Source: Amphiura filiformis (taxonomy: Eukaryota; Echinodermata; Ophiuroidea; Amphilepidida; Amphiuridae). From it: a stretch of DNA of 64,000 nucleotides. Where the stretch lies: NCBI RefSeq assembly GCF_039555335.1, contig NW_027305502.1, forward strand, positions 1,075,001 to 1,139,000, read 5' to 3'. The translations under genes and the position numbers were made by a program. How positions within the stretch are numbered: position 1 is the first letter of the stretch; each line of letters begins with the position of its first letter. The notes under the pieces are model-generated. The model was given only the letters and a program-made list of their open reading frames with translations, ran no database searches and was not told where the DNA came from. Positions 31,101 to 39,350 of the stretch are shown here, piece after piece.

Positions 31101-33926
31101 ATATTGTAGGGGCAAGGACTACAACTACTACACTGGAAATTTTGTTTCAGCGCAGACAACAGTTGTGGAGTTACAGTCAAAAATGAGGAAAACCAATATT
31201 TGATCAATAAATCAATAACTACTTGCTTTGAGTTGCTGAATTTTCAGTACAGTAGTTGTAGTCCTTGCCCTATAATATACATATTTTACTTGTTACCAAT
31301 GTGCTATAATTTTTCAGAAAAATGCAAAAATAGGCACAAAATTGGGCAGGGGTGTAGTACCCCCTTAAATCTATGAGCAAACTGTCAAATTAAGTCCTAT
31401 TTGTAGTAAAAGCGGGATTTATTTTCTGTTGGTCCGACATAAAGTCATAATTTTAGATTATGACTTTATGTAAACCACGATCATAAACCGTAGTCTCGTA
31501 CAAAACTAGCTTGGTTACGCTCCTTGCACATGTGGAGGGAGGCGTAACCAAACTGGCCGCGTGGAGACTAACTCTGAGGCCGCACTCGCTGTCCTAATTC
31601 CAAATAGTGCGAGATGTTTGAGTGATAGAGGTGAAGTTTATGATGTTGTTTCTTTGCAAATTCCCAATGTTTTTCGGCGTCCAAATGTATTGGGAACTTT
31701 CATAATGATTGCATATTATCATTTTAGAAGAAAAAAAGAAAAATCTAAAAATTTAAAAAGATCGTACATTAAGGCTTTAATGGTTATGGAACAAAGGTGA
31801 TCCAGTGCATTTGCCAGAGGTTTGCTTGATCAGAACTGGCTATAAGGTCTTTGTCATCCAGTGCCATCCACTGTAACTGCCAATTCAAATGCATTTTAGT
31901 ACTTATTTAATGTCATAATAGAGATTTGGTGCAGGCTGCTGCGCAGCTAACACAAATGTGCGCCCTCAAGAGCTAAATGAATACATTTATTTTGTCGCTT
32001 ACAGAATTATGTCAGACATCCAACTTTGTTGGTAAGACCGTAGCATCATTTGATGAACATCATTTCAAGTATTGGTTTGACAAGGGACATCCGTGTGTGA
32101 TATGTGTAAGTACCATGTTTTTGTGGACTATAATCATAAAGACCAGTTTAATGTTCTGATGCATGGCTTACCAAACCTTTTTTTCCTGTGTGTGGCCCAA
32201 ATTTTAAAATCTTTCTTATCAGAGGCATACCAGGCAAATTTTTTTAATTTTCACTTCCCATAATGCATTTCTCTCATTTTAATTTTCTGTACTAATTTGC
32301 TATCTAGTGTAACATAGGTCGATAGTGACAAAATGTACCTCAATGAACAGAGCACATCCAGTTCTTGCAAAGTATGTTTATTTCATGACTATTAGTGGGT
32401 TTTTAGGGGTTTTGCCGTTGGACAAGTTTAGAACTGTCAAGCTTTCGTCAGGAGCAGCTCTGACTTCTTCAGGACAAAGTACTTAAGAATCAGATATGTT
32501 GGCCTTCCCTTGCCTACTGATGGCTCTGAAAAGAGCTGTTCACTGAAGACTGTCCCTTGTCAACAGAGAACAAGCAGATCTCGCCTATCTGCTAATTTGA
32601 AAAGTTTGGTAGATCTGAAAAGAGCTGTTCACTGAAGACTACTGCCCCTTGTCTCTTGACTGTTGACCCATGTTTAGCCAGTCCATTCACAAAATGAAAA
32701 CAATGGGAACCTGTACAAAGTAATGAGAATGTTATTTGATGAAATGAAGTGATGTAAAGGATTCTGGGAAGGGTAAGATATCTTCTCTGTGCAGGTCTTT
32801 AGTCTGAAAATCTATGAACCCCATCAATTTTGACAGCTTTTGGCCCTAGAGGGTGCCTTATTCCTAACACTGTATGTGGGTCTGATCCAAGACACATCCC
32901 ACCTGTATAATAACCTCTTTAATGCAAGAGTGATACCCTTCATTCCAACCAATATTGAAACAGCAATCCCTGTTGGGGGCGTTAATAAAGGGGTGTGTGT
33001 GTGTGTGTGTTAACTGACAGTTTCAGGCGGGGACTTTCATTAGGCTAATGAAATAAAATGATAAGTTTTTTTCATTATTGCCAAAACTTTCATTTATATG
33101 ACTATTACCTATATTGTAAATGAAAGACCATCTCAAAACAGATCATCATTACAGACATTTTGCAATAGATTGAGAAAAGATTTGAATTTGTTTTTATTAA
33201 AATGAAAAGAAATTTGCAATTTTTGTAATCACTAGAAACATGATGAGGTAATCCTTAAATTTCCATTATTTACTACATCCTCTACCCCTACAACTAAGAA
33301 AAACTGCCGATTATGATCAGCAGGGGATGTCAGACATTTTGAGAGTTTCAATTTTGATTATTTCCATCTCAATTTTCAGATAATTGACTTTTTTATGAAA
33401 ATAAAGAAAGTTTTGGTCAAATTGAAAAGGTGATGAGGGTGGGTGATGGGAAACTAAGAATCAACTTTCATTAGCCGTAGGCAACAAAATAAAAAAAACT
33501 CCTCTTCTATGGGCCTGACCTACTCAGATTTTAAAGAAATTTGGGGGAAAATCTCCTGTACAAATGAATGCCTAAACATATTCTGTATTCCAAAATATTG
33601 CAAACAGATTTTGGTTATTTTTCAGGTCATTTGAAAAAAAAGAAAATTTGAAATGATATACGTCTGCCTGTAGAACAGGTTTTTTTTTTTCCATCACCTT
33701 ATGGAAACTGATTTGTTCTTATTTCACTTAACAGACCGACGACAAAGGAGTTTTCCACACCACCCTAAGCAAAGAGTATCACCTGGCCATGATGACCTTT
33801 GACCTTAGCAGAAAGCAGTTATGGCAACTTTCCGAACGGAGCATAGACTTCATATTTGCAGATGATGATGTAAAGCAAACTTTACGTAAACATTGGACCA
33901 ATGAGAGGTCAAAATTGCAGCTATAA
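19088..33926 (+). CDS. ADAL: ADAL/MAPDA-type adenosine deaminase-like gene, copy 2 (complete, nine exons)
   Basis: Exons 19088-19150, 24223-24380, 25377-25525, 26086-26167, 26996-27122, 29083-29163, 30193-30331, 32005-32105 and 33735-33926 join in frame. They total 1092 nt and encode 363 residues plus stop, close to the ~355 residues of vertebrate ADAL. The start ATG at 19088 is followed by G (favourable context) and its exon encodes FCKLLPKL, which splices to ELHAHLNGS exactly as the family motif requires. Active-site residues visible: HxH at about 24/26, His/Glu of ALHIAE at about 217/220, His of DRIGHG at about 241, and the Asp pair of TDDKG at about 302/303. Known family role: deamination of N6-methyl-AMP to IMP in purine salvage. 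It lies 3.8 kb downstream of copy 1 on the same strand, so this is a tandem duplication. No lesion is seen. Confidence 0.93.
19323..19543. repeat. Inverted-end element (ATATTTCGAGGTGCA)
   Basis: atatttcgaggtgca at the left mirrors tgcacctcgaaagatat at the right. An adjoining perfect palindrome-like hairpin (aactcagtccctcaaatgat / atcattgaggactgagtt) occupies 19552-19623. Confidence 0.55.
20212..20640. mobile_element. MITE with ~40-bp inverted termini (ATACACATGTCACTTGTATG)
   Basis: The left end ATACACATGTCACTTGTATG with ACCCACCCTA is mirrored at the right by TAGGGTGGGT and CATACAAGTGACATGTGTAT. The interior is a degenerate run of gcgtca/agtca words. No ORF. Confidence 0.82.
21060..21235. repeat. 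Inverted-terminus repeat (GTAGTCCACTTG / CAAGTGGACTAC), also present inverted at 60388-60545
   Basis: The segment from gtagactaccccgtagtcca to cccaagtggactac reappears reverse-complemented at 60388-60545 with near identity. A further inverted match joins 22600-22700 to 60275-60360, so 60275-60545 looks like a deletion derivative of a longer element spanning about 21060-22700. Confidence 0.7.
23296..23460. repeat. Partial copy of the TTAAAGG(A/G)G..TTTCGTGATCC MITE
   Basis: aaaggaggatttcatgatcc, then tttttatgacatttttcagt and gtgtattacacgcctccatg, parallel the left half of 38143-38480. The right half is missing. Confidence 0.6.
24223..24380 (+). CDS. ADAL: ADAL copy 2, exon 2 with HxH metal-binding motif
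   Basis: Acceptor gtgaaaag, donor GTGAGT, 158 nt. It encodes ELHAHLNGSISKETMTKLL, then a Gln-rich variable stretch, ending at SLDA split across the junction. The two His of HAH are the first metal ligands in this family. The exon is short, has no Met start of its own, and was recognised from the motif. Confidence 0.92.
25377..25525 (+). CDS. ADAL: ADAL copy 2, exon 3
   Basis: Acceptor tttcatcag, donor GTAGGG, 149 nt. It encodes CFQMFKLIHQIVDD through YLELRSTPRDVPQT. Three nt longer than copy 1 at its 5' end, in frame. Confidence 0.92.
26086..26167 (+). CDS. ADAL: ADAL copy 2, exon 4
   Basis: Acceptor tattctag, donor GTAAAA, 82 nt. It encodes (G)MTKRSYIETVLKAIQQ through DIIV and a split Arg codon. 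Confidence 0.93.
26582..26969. mobile_element. MITE with 43-bp inverted termini (TATAATCAAAGACAG) next to ADAL copy 2 exon 5
   Basis: 26582-26624 and 26926-26969 are inverse copies (tataatcaaagacagaatta; the rest includes aaagactactttgcatctga). The interior has a long T-run. It ends 26 nt before the exon 5 acceptor, so it supplies the branch-site region of intron 4. Confidence 0.85.
26996..27122 (+). CDS. ADAL: ADAL copy 2, exon 5
   Basis: Acceptor gtcaacag, donor GTATGA, 127 nt. It encodes FILAIDRRNSLEAAEET through GVDLSGDPK. A MITE ends 26 nt before the exon. Confidence 0.93.
27123..29082 (+). other. Intron 5 of ADAL copy 2
   Basis: Holds CCGAGGAC-type words (27.2-27.5 kb), a retrotransposon relic (27545-28441), and sequence colinear with intron 5 of copy 1 (ggcaatatggtccatttaa at both 8978 and 28674). 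Confidence 0.65.
27545..28441 (+). mobile_element. 5'-truncated non-LTR retrotransposon relic with (ATATC)n tail
   Basis: Carries the C-terminal part of a reverse transcriptase in three frames: NHLKLNPDKCQAIQI, then VLGIFIQQDLKWDAQVDHM, then VGYIRPLLEYSDANW and VQKRACRIILG, then SRSEVHGRQLLNA and IPYYINLLNKQ ending at a TAG (28235). At least two frameshifts (about 27825-27845 and 28065-28075) make it dead. A 3' UTR and an aataaaatcatatcatatca tail follow. It differs from the CR1-like copy at 9.7-12.4 kb. Confidence 0.82.
29083..29163 (+). CDS. ADAL: ADAL copy 2, exon 6
   Basis: Acceptor ttctgcag, donor GTTAGT, 81 nt, phase 0 both sides. It encodes VGDARQLIPLLQKARTAG to ALHIAE. A partial duplicate of this exon with its own donor follows directly (29178-29247). 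Confidence 0.93.
29164..29247 (+). repeat. Sense duplicate of ADAL exon 6 end plus 5' splice site (one 77-bp unit)
   Basis: Directly after exon 6 the intron runs gttagtagcatttactgatt, then repeats the end of the exon to CACATTGCAGAG and a second donor GTTAGT. Inside the unit, ttattacag at 29187-29195 is acceptor-like. The 45 nt at 29196-29240 could therefore be a cassette exon encoding QARTAGLRLALHIAE. Confidence 0.88.
29515..29701. mobile_element. Foldback MITE with ~70-bp arms (GCCACTTGCAGGTTCCGCCA)
   Basis: The left arm GCCACTTGCAGGTTCCGCCA...CTCGAACTGGCAGCATACAT is mirrored almost perfectly by the right arm ending CGGAACCGTGCAAGTGGC. Intron 6 of ADAL copy 2. Confidence 0.85.
30193..30331 (+). 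CDS. ADAL: ADAL copy 2, exon 7
   Basis: Acceptor tatcctag, donor GTAAAT, 139 nt. It encodes IPDQEAESLALLNIPTDRIG, then HGTFLHPEVGGSQ and SIPL plus one base of Glu. It holds the conserved His of RIGHG. Confidence 0.93.
30603..30879. mobile_element. Foldback MITE (TGAAATTATTTAATTATCTT)
   Basis: The left arm contains ttacatccaaactaagtgct; the right contains agcacttagtttggatgtaa; the outer ends continue as an imperfect inverse. Intron 7 of ADAL copy 2. Confidence 0.78.
30921..31780. repeat. Inverted-end element (GTCATAATGTACGATCTTTT) enclosing a TTAA MITE
   Basis: 30921-30942 is mirrored by 31755-31780 (aaaaagatcgtacattaagg). Internal palindromes occur near 31440 (cataaagtcataattttaga) and 31510-31555 (ttggttacgctcc / ggaggcgtaaccaa). 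The MITE at 31012-31368 is nested within. Confidence 0.55.
31012..31368. mobile_element. TTAA-bounded foldback MITE, GGGGGTACTACACC family, copy 3
   Basis: Same termini (TTAAGGGGGTACTACACCC / GGTGTAGTACCCCCTTAA) and the same inner words (TTTTTGCATTTTTCTCAAAA). It lies in intron 7 of ADAL copy 2, inside a larger inverted repeat (30921-31780). Confidence 0.85.
32005..32105 (+). CDS. ADAL: ADAL copy 2, exon 8
   Basis: Acceptor cgcttacag, donor GTAAGT, 101 nt. It encodes (E)LCQTSNFVGKTVASFDE, then HHFKYWFDKGHPCVIC. Confidence 0.93.
32255..32790 (+). repeat. Copy-1-3'UTR-like segment inside intron 8 of ADAL copy 2
   Basis: Matches 15417-15695 either side of an inserted ~270 bp (about 32390-32660). 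The insert holds two direct copies of ctgaaaagagctgttcactg about 90 bp apart. Confidence 0.78.
32990..33012. repeat. (GT)n microsatellite
   Basis: ggggtgtgtgtgtgtgtgtg run in intron 8 of ADAL copy 2. Confidence 0.9.
33735..33926 (+). CDS. ADAL: ADAL copy 2, exon 9 with stop
   Basis: Acceptor cacttaacag, 64 codons including TAA, same length as copy 1. It opens TDDKGVFHTTLSKEYHLA and ends SKLQL. Confidence 0.94.
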   Translation, partial: TDDKGVFHTTLSKEYHLAMMTFDLSRKQLWQLSERSIDFIFADDDVKQTLRKHWTNERSKLQL

Positions 33927-34285
33927 AATTTGATTCAGTTTTGTGTTTGTAACAACTCTACGGGTATTCCTGTATTCACCACACAAAATGAAAATCTACA
34001 CTAGTTTTGAGTGGTCATATGTTTGAACTCTCTCCACGCGGGTGTCAACTGCAATTTAAAAAAAAATCAGAATTGTAAATTTCCATGACCATATTTGGAC
34101 TCAGCATGAAAAATGCATAAAAATGAGTACAAACAAGCCTAGTATTGGTTCAGTGGTTCTTGAGATAGCTTTTGATATTTTGAGAAATTATCACAAAACT
34201 TGGGACTTTTTATGTTGTAGTCTATGGCTAGCATGCAAAGCATTAAACAAGCAAGTTAATATCAAGGTGTGGACAGTTTTGTTAG

Positions 34286-34476
34286 CAGGGATTGAGTTTT
34301 GAAAATAGCAGGAGTGCTACAAATCACACTTCTGGCAATGTTAAGGTGGGCTTTCAGGTATGCTATTAAATTGCACTCAGTAAGAAGTTTAGGAATTGAG
34401 GTGTGCTATAAATTGCAATCGAACAGGCGATTTAAGGTGTGTGATCACATTTGCATGCCTTAAAACTCAATCCCTG
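34286..34476. repeat. Inverted-end element (CAGGGATTGAGTTTT) in the 3' flank of ADAL copy 2
   Basis: cagggattgagttttgaaaa at the left is mirrored by ttaaaactcaatccctg at the right. It lies between the stop codon and the AATAAA at 34545, so it may be part of the 3' UTR. Confidence 0.65.
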
Positions 34477-34544
34477 TGTTAGGTGCAGTTTGATAACTCA
34501 CTTGTGTATTTAAAAAGAAGACAATATTCTGTATTCGTAGATTG

Positions 34545-34550
34545 AATAAA
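34545..34550 (+). promoter_or_regulatory. AATAAA, possible poly(A) signal of ADAL copy 2
   Basis: A canonical AATAAA lies 619 nt after the stop. The intervening 3' region contains an inverted-repeat element (34286-34476). Confidence 0.35.
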
Positions 34551-35029
34551 AAATGGTGCAATTAAAAAAACTGCAAAATTCAAAGAGACTCAACTGTGTG
34601 AAATTACTGAGCATTAGATGTTATCATTTTGAAGCAGGTTTTGCAGATTTTTTGCTGGAGGTGGAAAAAAATGTGGTTTTTACTGCAGTTTTTTCCACTT
34701 GGAAAACAGTTTTTGCTGGCAAAAATGGCAAAAACTAAAAACGTGATATATGTTTCACTTGTTTCACCTCAAAACAAATTATTAGTAACAAAACAAGAAG
34801 GCCAGATTTTGTGATTATAAGTTAACATATTAAGAAGTTAAAGGCATAGGTTTTCATTGCACACTAGTGCACTTAATTGAAATACATCATATCAAATCAA
34901 AGGACTTGATGAGACAAACAAAATGTTGAATCCCAGTTTTTGTGACTTTCTGATTTTTGCTGCCAAAAACCGAACCCTGAGTCTTGGCCTGAAGTGAGTG
35001 TCATATCAACTGCTTGGTGCCAAAATTGG

Positions 35030-35115
35030 GTAAGTGCAATAGCTGCCATGTGTAGATGAGTATAATATACTGTGTGTAAATTGCCAAATGTTCACAGGGC
35101 AGCTATTGCACTTAC
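35030..35115. repeat. Short foldback (GTAAGTGCAATAGCTGCC)
   Basis: gtaagtgcaatagctgcc (35030-35047) is a perfect inverse of ggcagctattgcacttac (35098-35115). Confidence 0.8.
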
Positions 35116-35118
35116 GTA

Positions 35119-35310
35119 CAGTGTCGGCGCCAAGGGGGGCATTGAGGGGGAAAAGTGAATTTCAGGGGGGCAAAATCACCAAATTTTGAGCAAAATTGCC
35201 GCAAAAAGTGGAATTTTTTGCAATTTTCGGTTTTTACTGGGGGGCAACAGGGGGGGCAATAGTTCTGACTGGGGGCATTTGCCCCCTGCCCCCCTGTGGC
35301 GCCACCACTG
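35119..35310. mobile_element. hAT-like MITE (CAGTGTCGGCGCCA), G-rich interior
   Basis: The CAGTG..GGCGCCA terminus is mirrored by GTGGCGCCACCACTG. Flanking octamers CTTACGTA (35111-35118) and CTTACTCA (35311-35318) agree at 6 of 8 bases, as an aged 8-bp target duplication would. Related fragments at 12830-13015 and 57240-57400. Confidence 0.65.
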
Positions 35311-35380
35311 CTTACTCACTTCTGATACTGAGCAGTCGGCATATCACCTGAGAGTACACTCCAATCGTAAACTAATCCAC

Positions 35381-35643
35381 TACCGTAAAAACTCGATAAT
35401 TAGCATATGTGCTTACTATCGAGCACTTTCAAAACCTGCAAACATGAAGTGCCCCATCCACAAAAGTGCAAAGGATTAGAGCAAATCATCGATACACATA
35501 GTTATATACGAACAAGTAAACCTGCAAATTTGTGTCTCAACTCCATTAGCTCATTTGGTAAATCACCAGACTTTGGTACAATTCCATGTTTTCAAAAGCG
35601 CTCTATAGTAAACACATGTGCTAACTATCCAGTTTTTACGGTA
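35381..35643. mobile_element. MITE with inverted TACCGTAAAAACTCGATAAT ends
   Basis: The left end taccgtaaaaactcgataat plus tagcatatgtgc is mirrored by gcacatgtgctaactatcca and gtttttacggta at the right. Confidence 0.8.
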
Positions 35644-35774
35644 ATTGCTCTTTCAAACTCTTATACTGCCATCATGTCTTTACTTCACCCATGAAGACAA
35701 ATTAGTCCTTTTCTTTGTCTTCAGGGGTTTATTAGTAAAGATGCGATGGAAGTATAAATGTTTGAAAGAGCAAT
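35644..35774. mobile_element. 131-bp foldback MITE abutting the previous element
   Basis: attgctctttcaaactctta and tactgccatc mirror gatggaagtataaatg and tttgaaagagcaat. It begins at the base after the preceding MITE ends. Confidence 0.8.
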
Positions 35775-36243
35775 CAGTGAAGGAGTTTGGAGATGGTCAG
35801 AATTCGATGGGGAGGGGTAAAAATTTTGGTCATGTGTGCATAAGAAAAATGGCGATTTGTTTGAGCAATAAAAAAAGGAGTGAAAAATTATGGTATTTTC
35901 CTGCATTTCTTCATAACTTTTAATAAAATGTCAATGGAATTGTTCAATTTGTTGCACCGTAACAAATTCTATAATAATTATGATGCCAACAGTGATTTTC
36001 TCTTCAATGTTTAAATTTTAGTCTATTATGCACAATGGTCCTATAAGTGGAGTTTAAACCTTTCCTCAGATTGCATGAGTGAAAGAAAACTGTGTTTAGG
36101 GTTCACAGAAGTAAAACGTCCCCTGTACATCATAAATCATAAGTTGATCAAATCAACCTCATAAAAGTTCAACTAATGATTTGTGATGTCCTTAGTTTTT
36201 GCTTCCAAATAATTTTTGTAAGGGGCATTAAAAAGTTGTTTCA

Positions 36244-36317
36244 GTAGTCTCCTCCACAGCCGAGTTGATTCCGCTCAGGGCGCTCACTCCACACAAACCG
36301 ACGGCGGAGGAGACTAC
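36244..36317. repeat. Short inverted repeat (GTAGTCTCCTCC)
   Basis: gtagtctcctccacagccg is mirrored by cggcggaggagactac 74 bp apart end to end. Confidence 0.75.
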
Positions 36318-37079
36318 GGTAAAAAAAGGCTACGTAAATGTCTATTGCTGATTCAGTCCTAAAGCGCCTGGGAATCGATACTACTAATTGATGGTGTGAC
36401 AAGCTCCAAATAATAATTCAAAAGTCGGCTGAATGAATTATAAAAACAAATCACTTTGGATCAGGGAAGTTAGTTCAGTTTGTTTGTATTGGAACTTTAG
36501 AAGACTAGACAGTAAAACGAATGACCTTTTCAAGGGATCATTCATGAAATTGGGATCATACTAGCAGAGTTCTTAAAGTAAGTCTTACTTTCGGCGTAAG
36601 AATTTATATAGGTCACAACGTTGAATGTAAACATTATTTCATAATTAATATTATTAATATGGCGCATAATTTCAGATAACATCCAACACCGGGATCCACT
36701 AAATGAGGGAATCGTCCGAGCTGCTACTACCAGGTCATTTTTGCGCTGGATGTAACGAGCCCCTATATATTGTTGTAAACATAGGCCTACTTTAGGCACC
36801 ACATAATTAACTCAGTGGTGTACTATTTTATTTATGTATTTTTGTTCTTCCAAAGTAGTTTGCCTGTATCTCTGTTTCAAAATTGCAGCCTTTTCAGATG
36901 CCACAGGGGAAATTGCCCAAAATTGTCAAAATAGATCAAATTTACACAAAATTGCATTAAATTGCCTAAACATTTTGCAAAGTTGCCTAAACATTTTGCA
37001 AAGTTGCCCAAAGTTTTCATAAAGTTGCATAAAATTGCTCAAAGCTACCCGAGTTAATGCAAAGTTGCACAAAATGGCA

Positions 37080-37975
37080 CTGTTAGGAAAGTTTGTTTTT
37101 TGATGTATTTTATTTGTTTGTTTTTTCCGCTATCTACTCAAGATAGTATTTATTTCTAAAATAAAAAGAAAGTAAGTAAGAAAGGTTGACAATATTTTGT
37201 TATCTACTGATGATACCATTTGGAACCGTATGAAATAATTAAAAAAATCAGATTTAGCATGAGACAAGTCAGAAATTTCATTCGGTATATTTTTTGTACT
37301 ACATGTTTGTTGTTTGTTTGCTTGTTTGTTTGTTATCTACTCTAGGTAGAATTTACGGTGTGATTTGCAAATCAATATAGGCCCTTTGGGACATCACGCA
37401 TCTGCTGTCAAAAACACGCGCTCAAAGCATACTTACGGCCTGCATCATTTTCTCGGAACGCACAAACAGCTTTACGGGCTTAATAAAACAACACAGAAAA
37501 TATTTCACAAATTTAGAAAACGTCTGTTAGGAAAGTTTGTTTTGATGTTTTTGTTTGTTTGTTTATTTGTTTGCTTGTTAGTTTTTCCGCTATTTACTCA
37601 AGATAGTATTTATTTCTAAAATACAAATAAATTGAGAAAGGTTGAATATAATGTTAGGCCTATCTACTGATGATAGCATTTTTAAACCTAATGAAATAAT
37701 ACAAAAAAGAAGGAAATCATAGACGTAGCATGAGACGAGTCAGTAAGATCATTTGGTATATATTTTTTTTTTATATTTCATGTTTTTTTTTGTTTTTTTG
37801 TTTTTATCTACTCAAGATACCATTTACGGTGCGATTTGCAAATCACCCGTCGCGACGCGACATGCATCTGTGAACACGCGAGAGCCCCCTTACGGCCTGC
37901 ATCATTTTCTCATAACGCGAGCGCAAACAGCTATCTTCTGAAGATAGCATTGCGGGGCTAATGAAACAACAGAAA
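37080..37975. repeat. Tandem ~450-bp repeat, two units (TCTACTCAAGATAGTATTTA family)
   Basis: Units start with tgttaggaaagtttgttttt near 37077 and 37527. Each includes a TTTG-rich run, ctactcaagatagtatttat, ctactgatgatagcattt and tacggtg(t/c)gatttgcaaatc. The same family recurs at 59040-60265. Confidence 0.75.
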
Positions 37976-37999
37976 TATTTCACAAATTTAGAAAACTAT

Positions 38000-38850
38000 A
38001 GAAAGAAAGAACGAGCTAAAAATATACGGAAAGAAAAGAAAAGAAAGGACAAAAAAAAGCAGGCCTAATTTGGATGGATTACGGGTACGGGGTTGTGGTA
38101 ATAAATAAATAATAACATGCAAACGGGAAATCACAAGCTTAAAGGAGTGTTTCGTGATCCTAGCATCCTCTTTTTATGACATTTTTCAGTATATATCCAC
38201 GAAAAAGCCTATTCCTAAAATTTCAGTTGATTCCGATTTTGCGTTTGCGAGTTATGAATGAGTTATGTGTATTACACTGCTCCATAGACAATGCGTTGTA
38301 ATTTCGTTCTGGTGCACCAGAACGAAATTCAAATTTCACGATATCTTTGCAAAACGAATTAATCTGCAAGGAATATTTTGTACATAAACATTATATAGCC
38401 AGAGGTTTCCAGTGATATAAAAATCTCAACTTTTTTTGAGAAAAGTGGGGGGATGAGGCTGTGGATCACGAAATGCCCCTTTAAGCAGGAAATATAAAAA
38501 ATGGAAACAAAATATGTAGAAAAAGAAAAGAAGCTAAAAGGGAAATGTAAGAAAGTGTAGATTAAAAAAATAATGGGAACGGGGTTAAATAAATAAATAA
38601 CATGGAAACCGAAAATTACAAGCTAAGCAGTAAATATTTATAAAAAAAAAGGGGGGGTGGGGCAAAATAGGCCCATGTAGAAGAAACTGAAAAGAATGAA
38701 GCTAAAAAGGAAATGCAAGAAGGGACCGGTGTATAAAAATAAAATATTACCTTTTCAATGAGTCTACCTGTTCATTAATTCCTCCTGTTTGAGTGAACAC
38801 TCCCATTTACTCATCTAGCGGGGACCCTCGCGAAGCGCGGGTCACAGTGT
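38000..38850. mobile_element. Helitron-related sequence with 3'-type hairpin, no CTAG terminus
   Basis: Parallels 43.9-44.87 kb: acatggaaaccgaaaattac, gaaatgcaagaagggac, cctcctgtttgagtg and tcccatttactcatctagcg. It ends with the hairpin GACCCTCGCGAAGCGCGGGTC but then continues cacagtgtcgacg with no CTAG, so the terminus is lost or was bypassed. A TTAA MITE (38143-38480) is inserted in it. Confidence 0.7.
38143..38480. mobile_element. TTAA-target MITE (AGGAGTGTTTCGTGATCC)
   Basis: Flanked by TTAA at 38139-38142 and 38481-38484. Left AGGAGTGTTTCGTGATCC, right GGATCACGAAATGCCCCT. The Helitron at 43135-44874 has the uninterrupted site (tcacaagctaagcaggga), which fixes the ends. An internal ttcgttctggtgcaccagaa palindrome is present. 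Confidence 0.85.
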
Positions 38851-39350
38851 CGACGTCCTATACGATAAATATAAATTTAATACTCCGTTGGTGAGCGACG
38901 GGCGAGTGGTATGTCACCGAACGCAAGAAAATGAGTTCTATCTGATTGGCTAGCAATCGATCGCTTAGGTCGCTCAGTAGTCAACTACAAACTCAAAATG
39001 GAGCAATGTATTCAATTCGATTGAAATCGATTATTCTATTATTGACGTAGATAAAGAGAGTGATAGTGTGTCAATAATGTACATTGTATCGCACCTGGAT
39101 TTTACATGCATTCCTTTATATAATTATTTTCTCAAAGTGTTGAATATTATCACAATTTTTATAGTGGATTTCAAATTTTTACATCAAAATTGCAGTTAAA
39201 CATCCACAGCAAAATACCGGTCCTCACTAATTAGTGAATTTAATTTCCAGTTAGTGTATTTAAATTAAACCTGTGATTTACCTGACAACAAATAAAATTT
39301 TCTTGCAATAGAAATATCATATGGGATACTGATATGGTAGGCCGCAACAG

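Noticed and set aside
31561..31800. 79-codon ORF in intron 7 of ADAL copy 2
   Set aside because: Lies in an inverted-end repeat element; low-complexity Lys-rich C-terminus and no domain.
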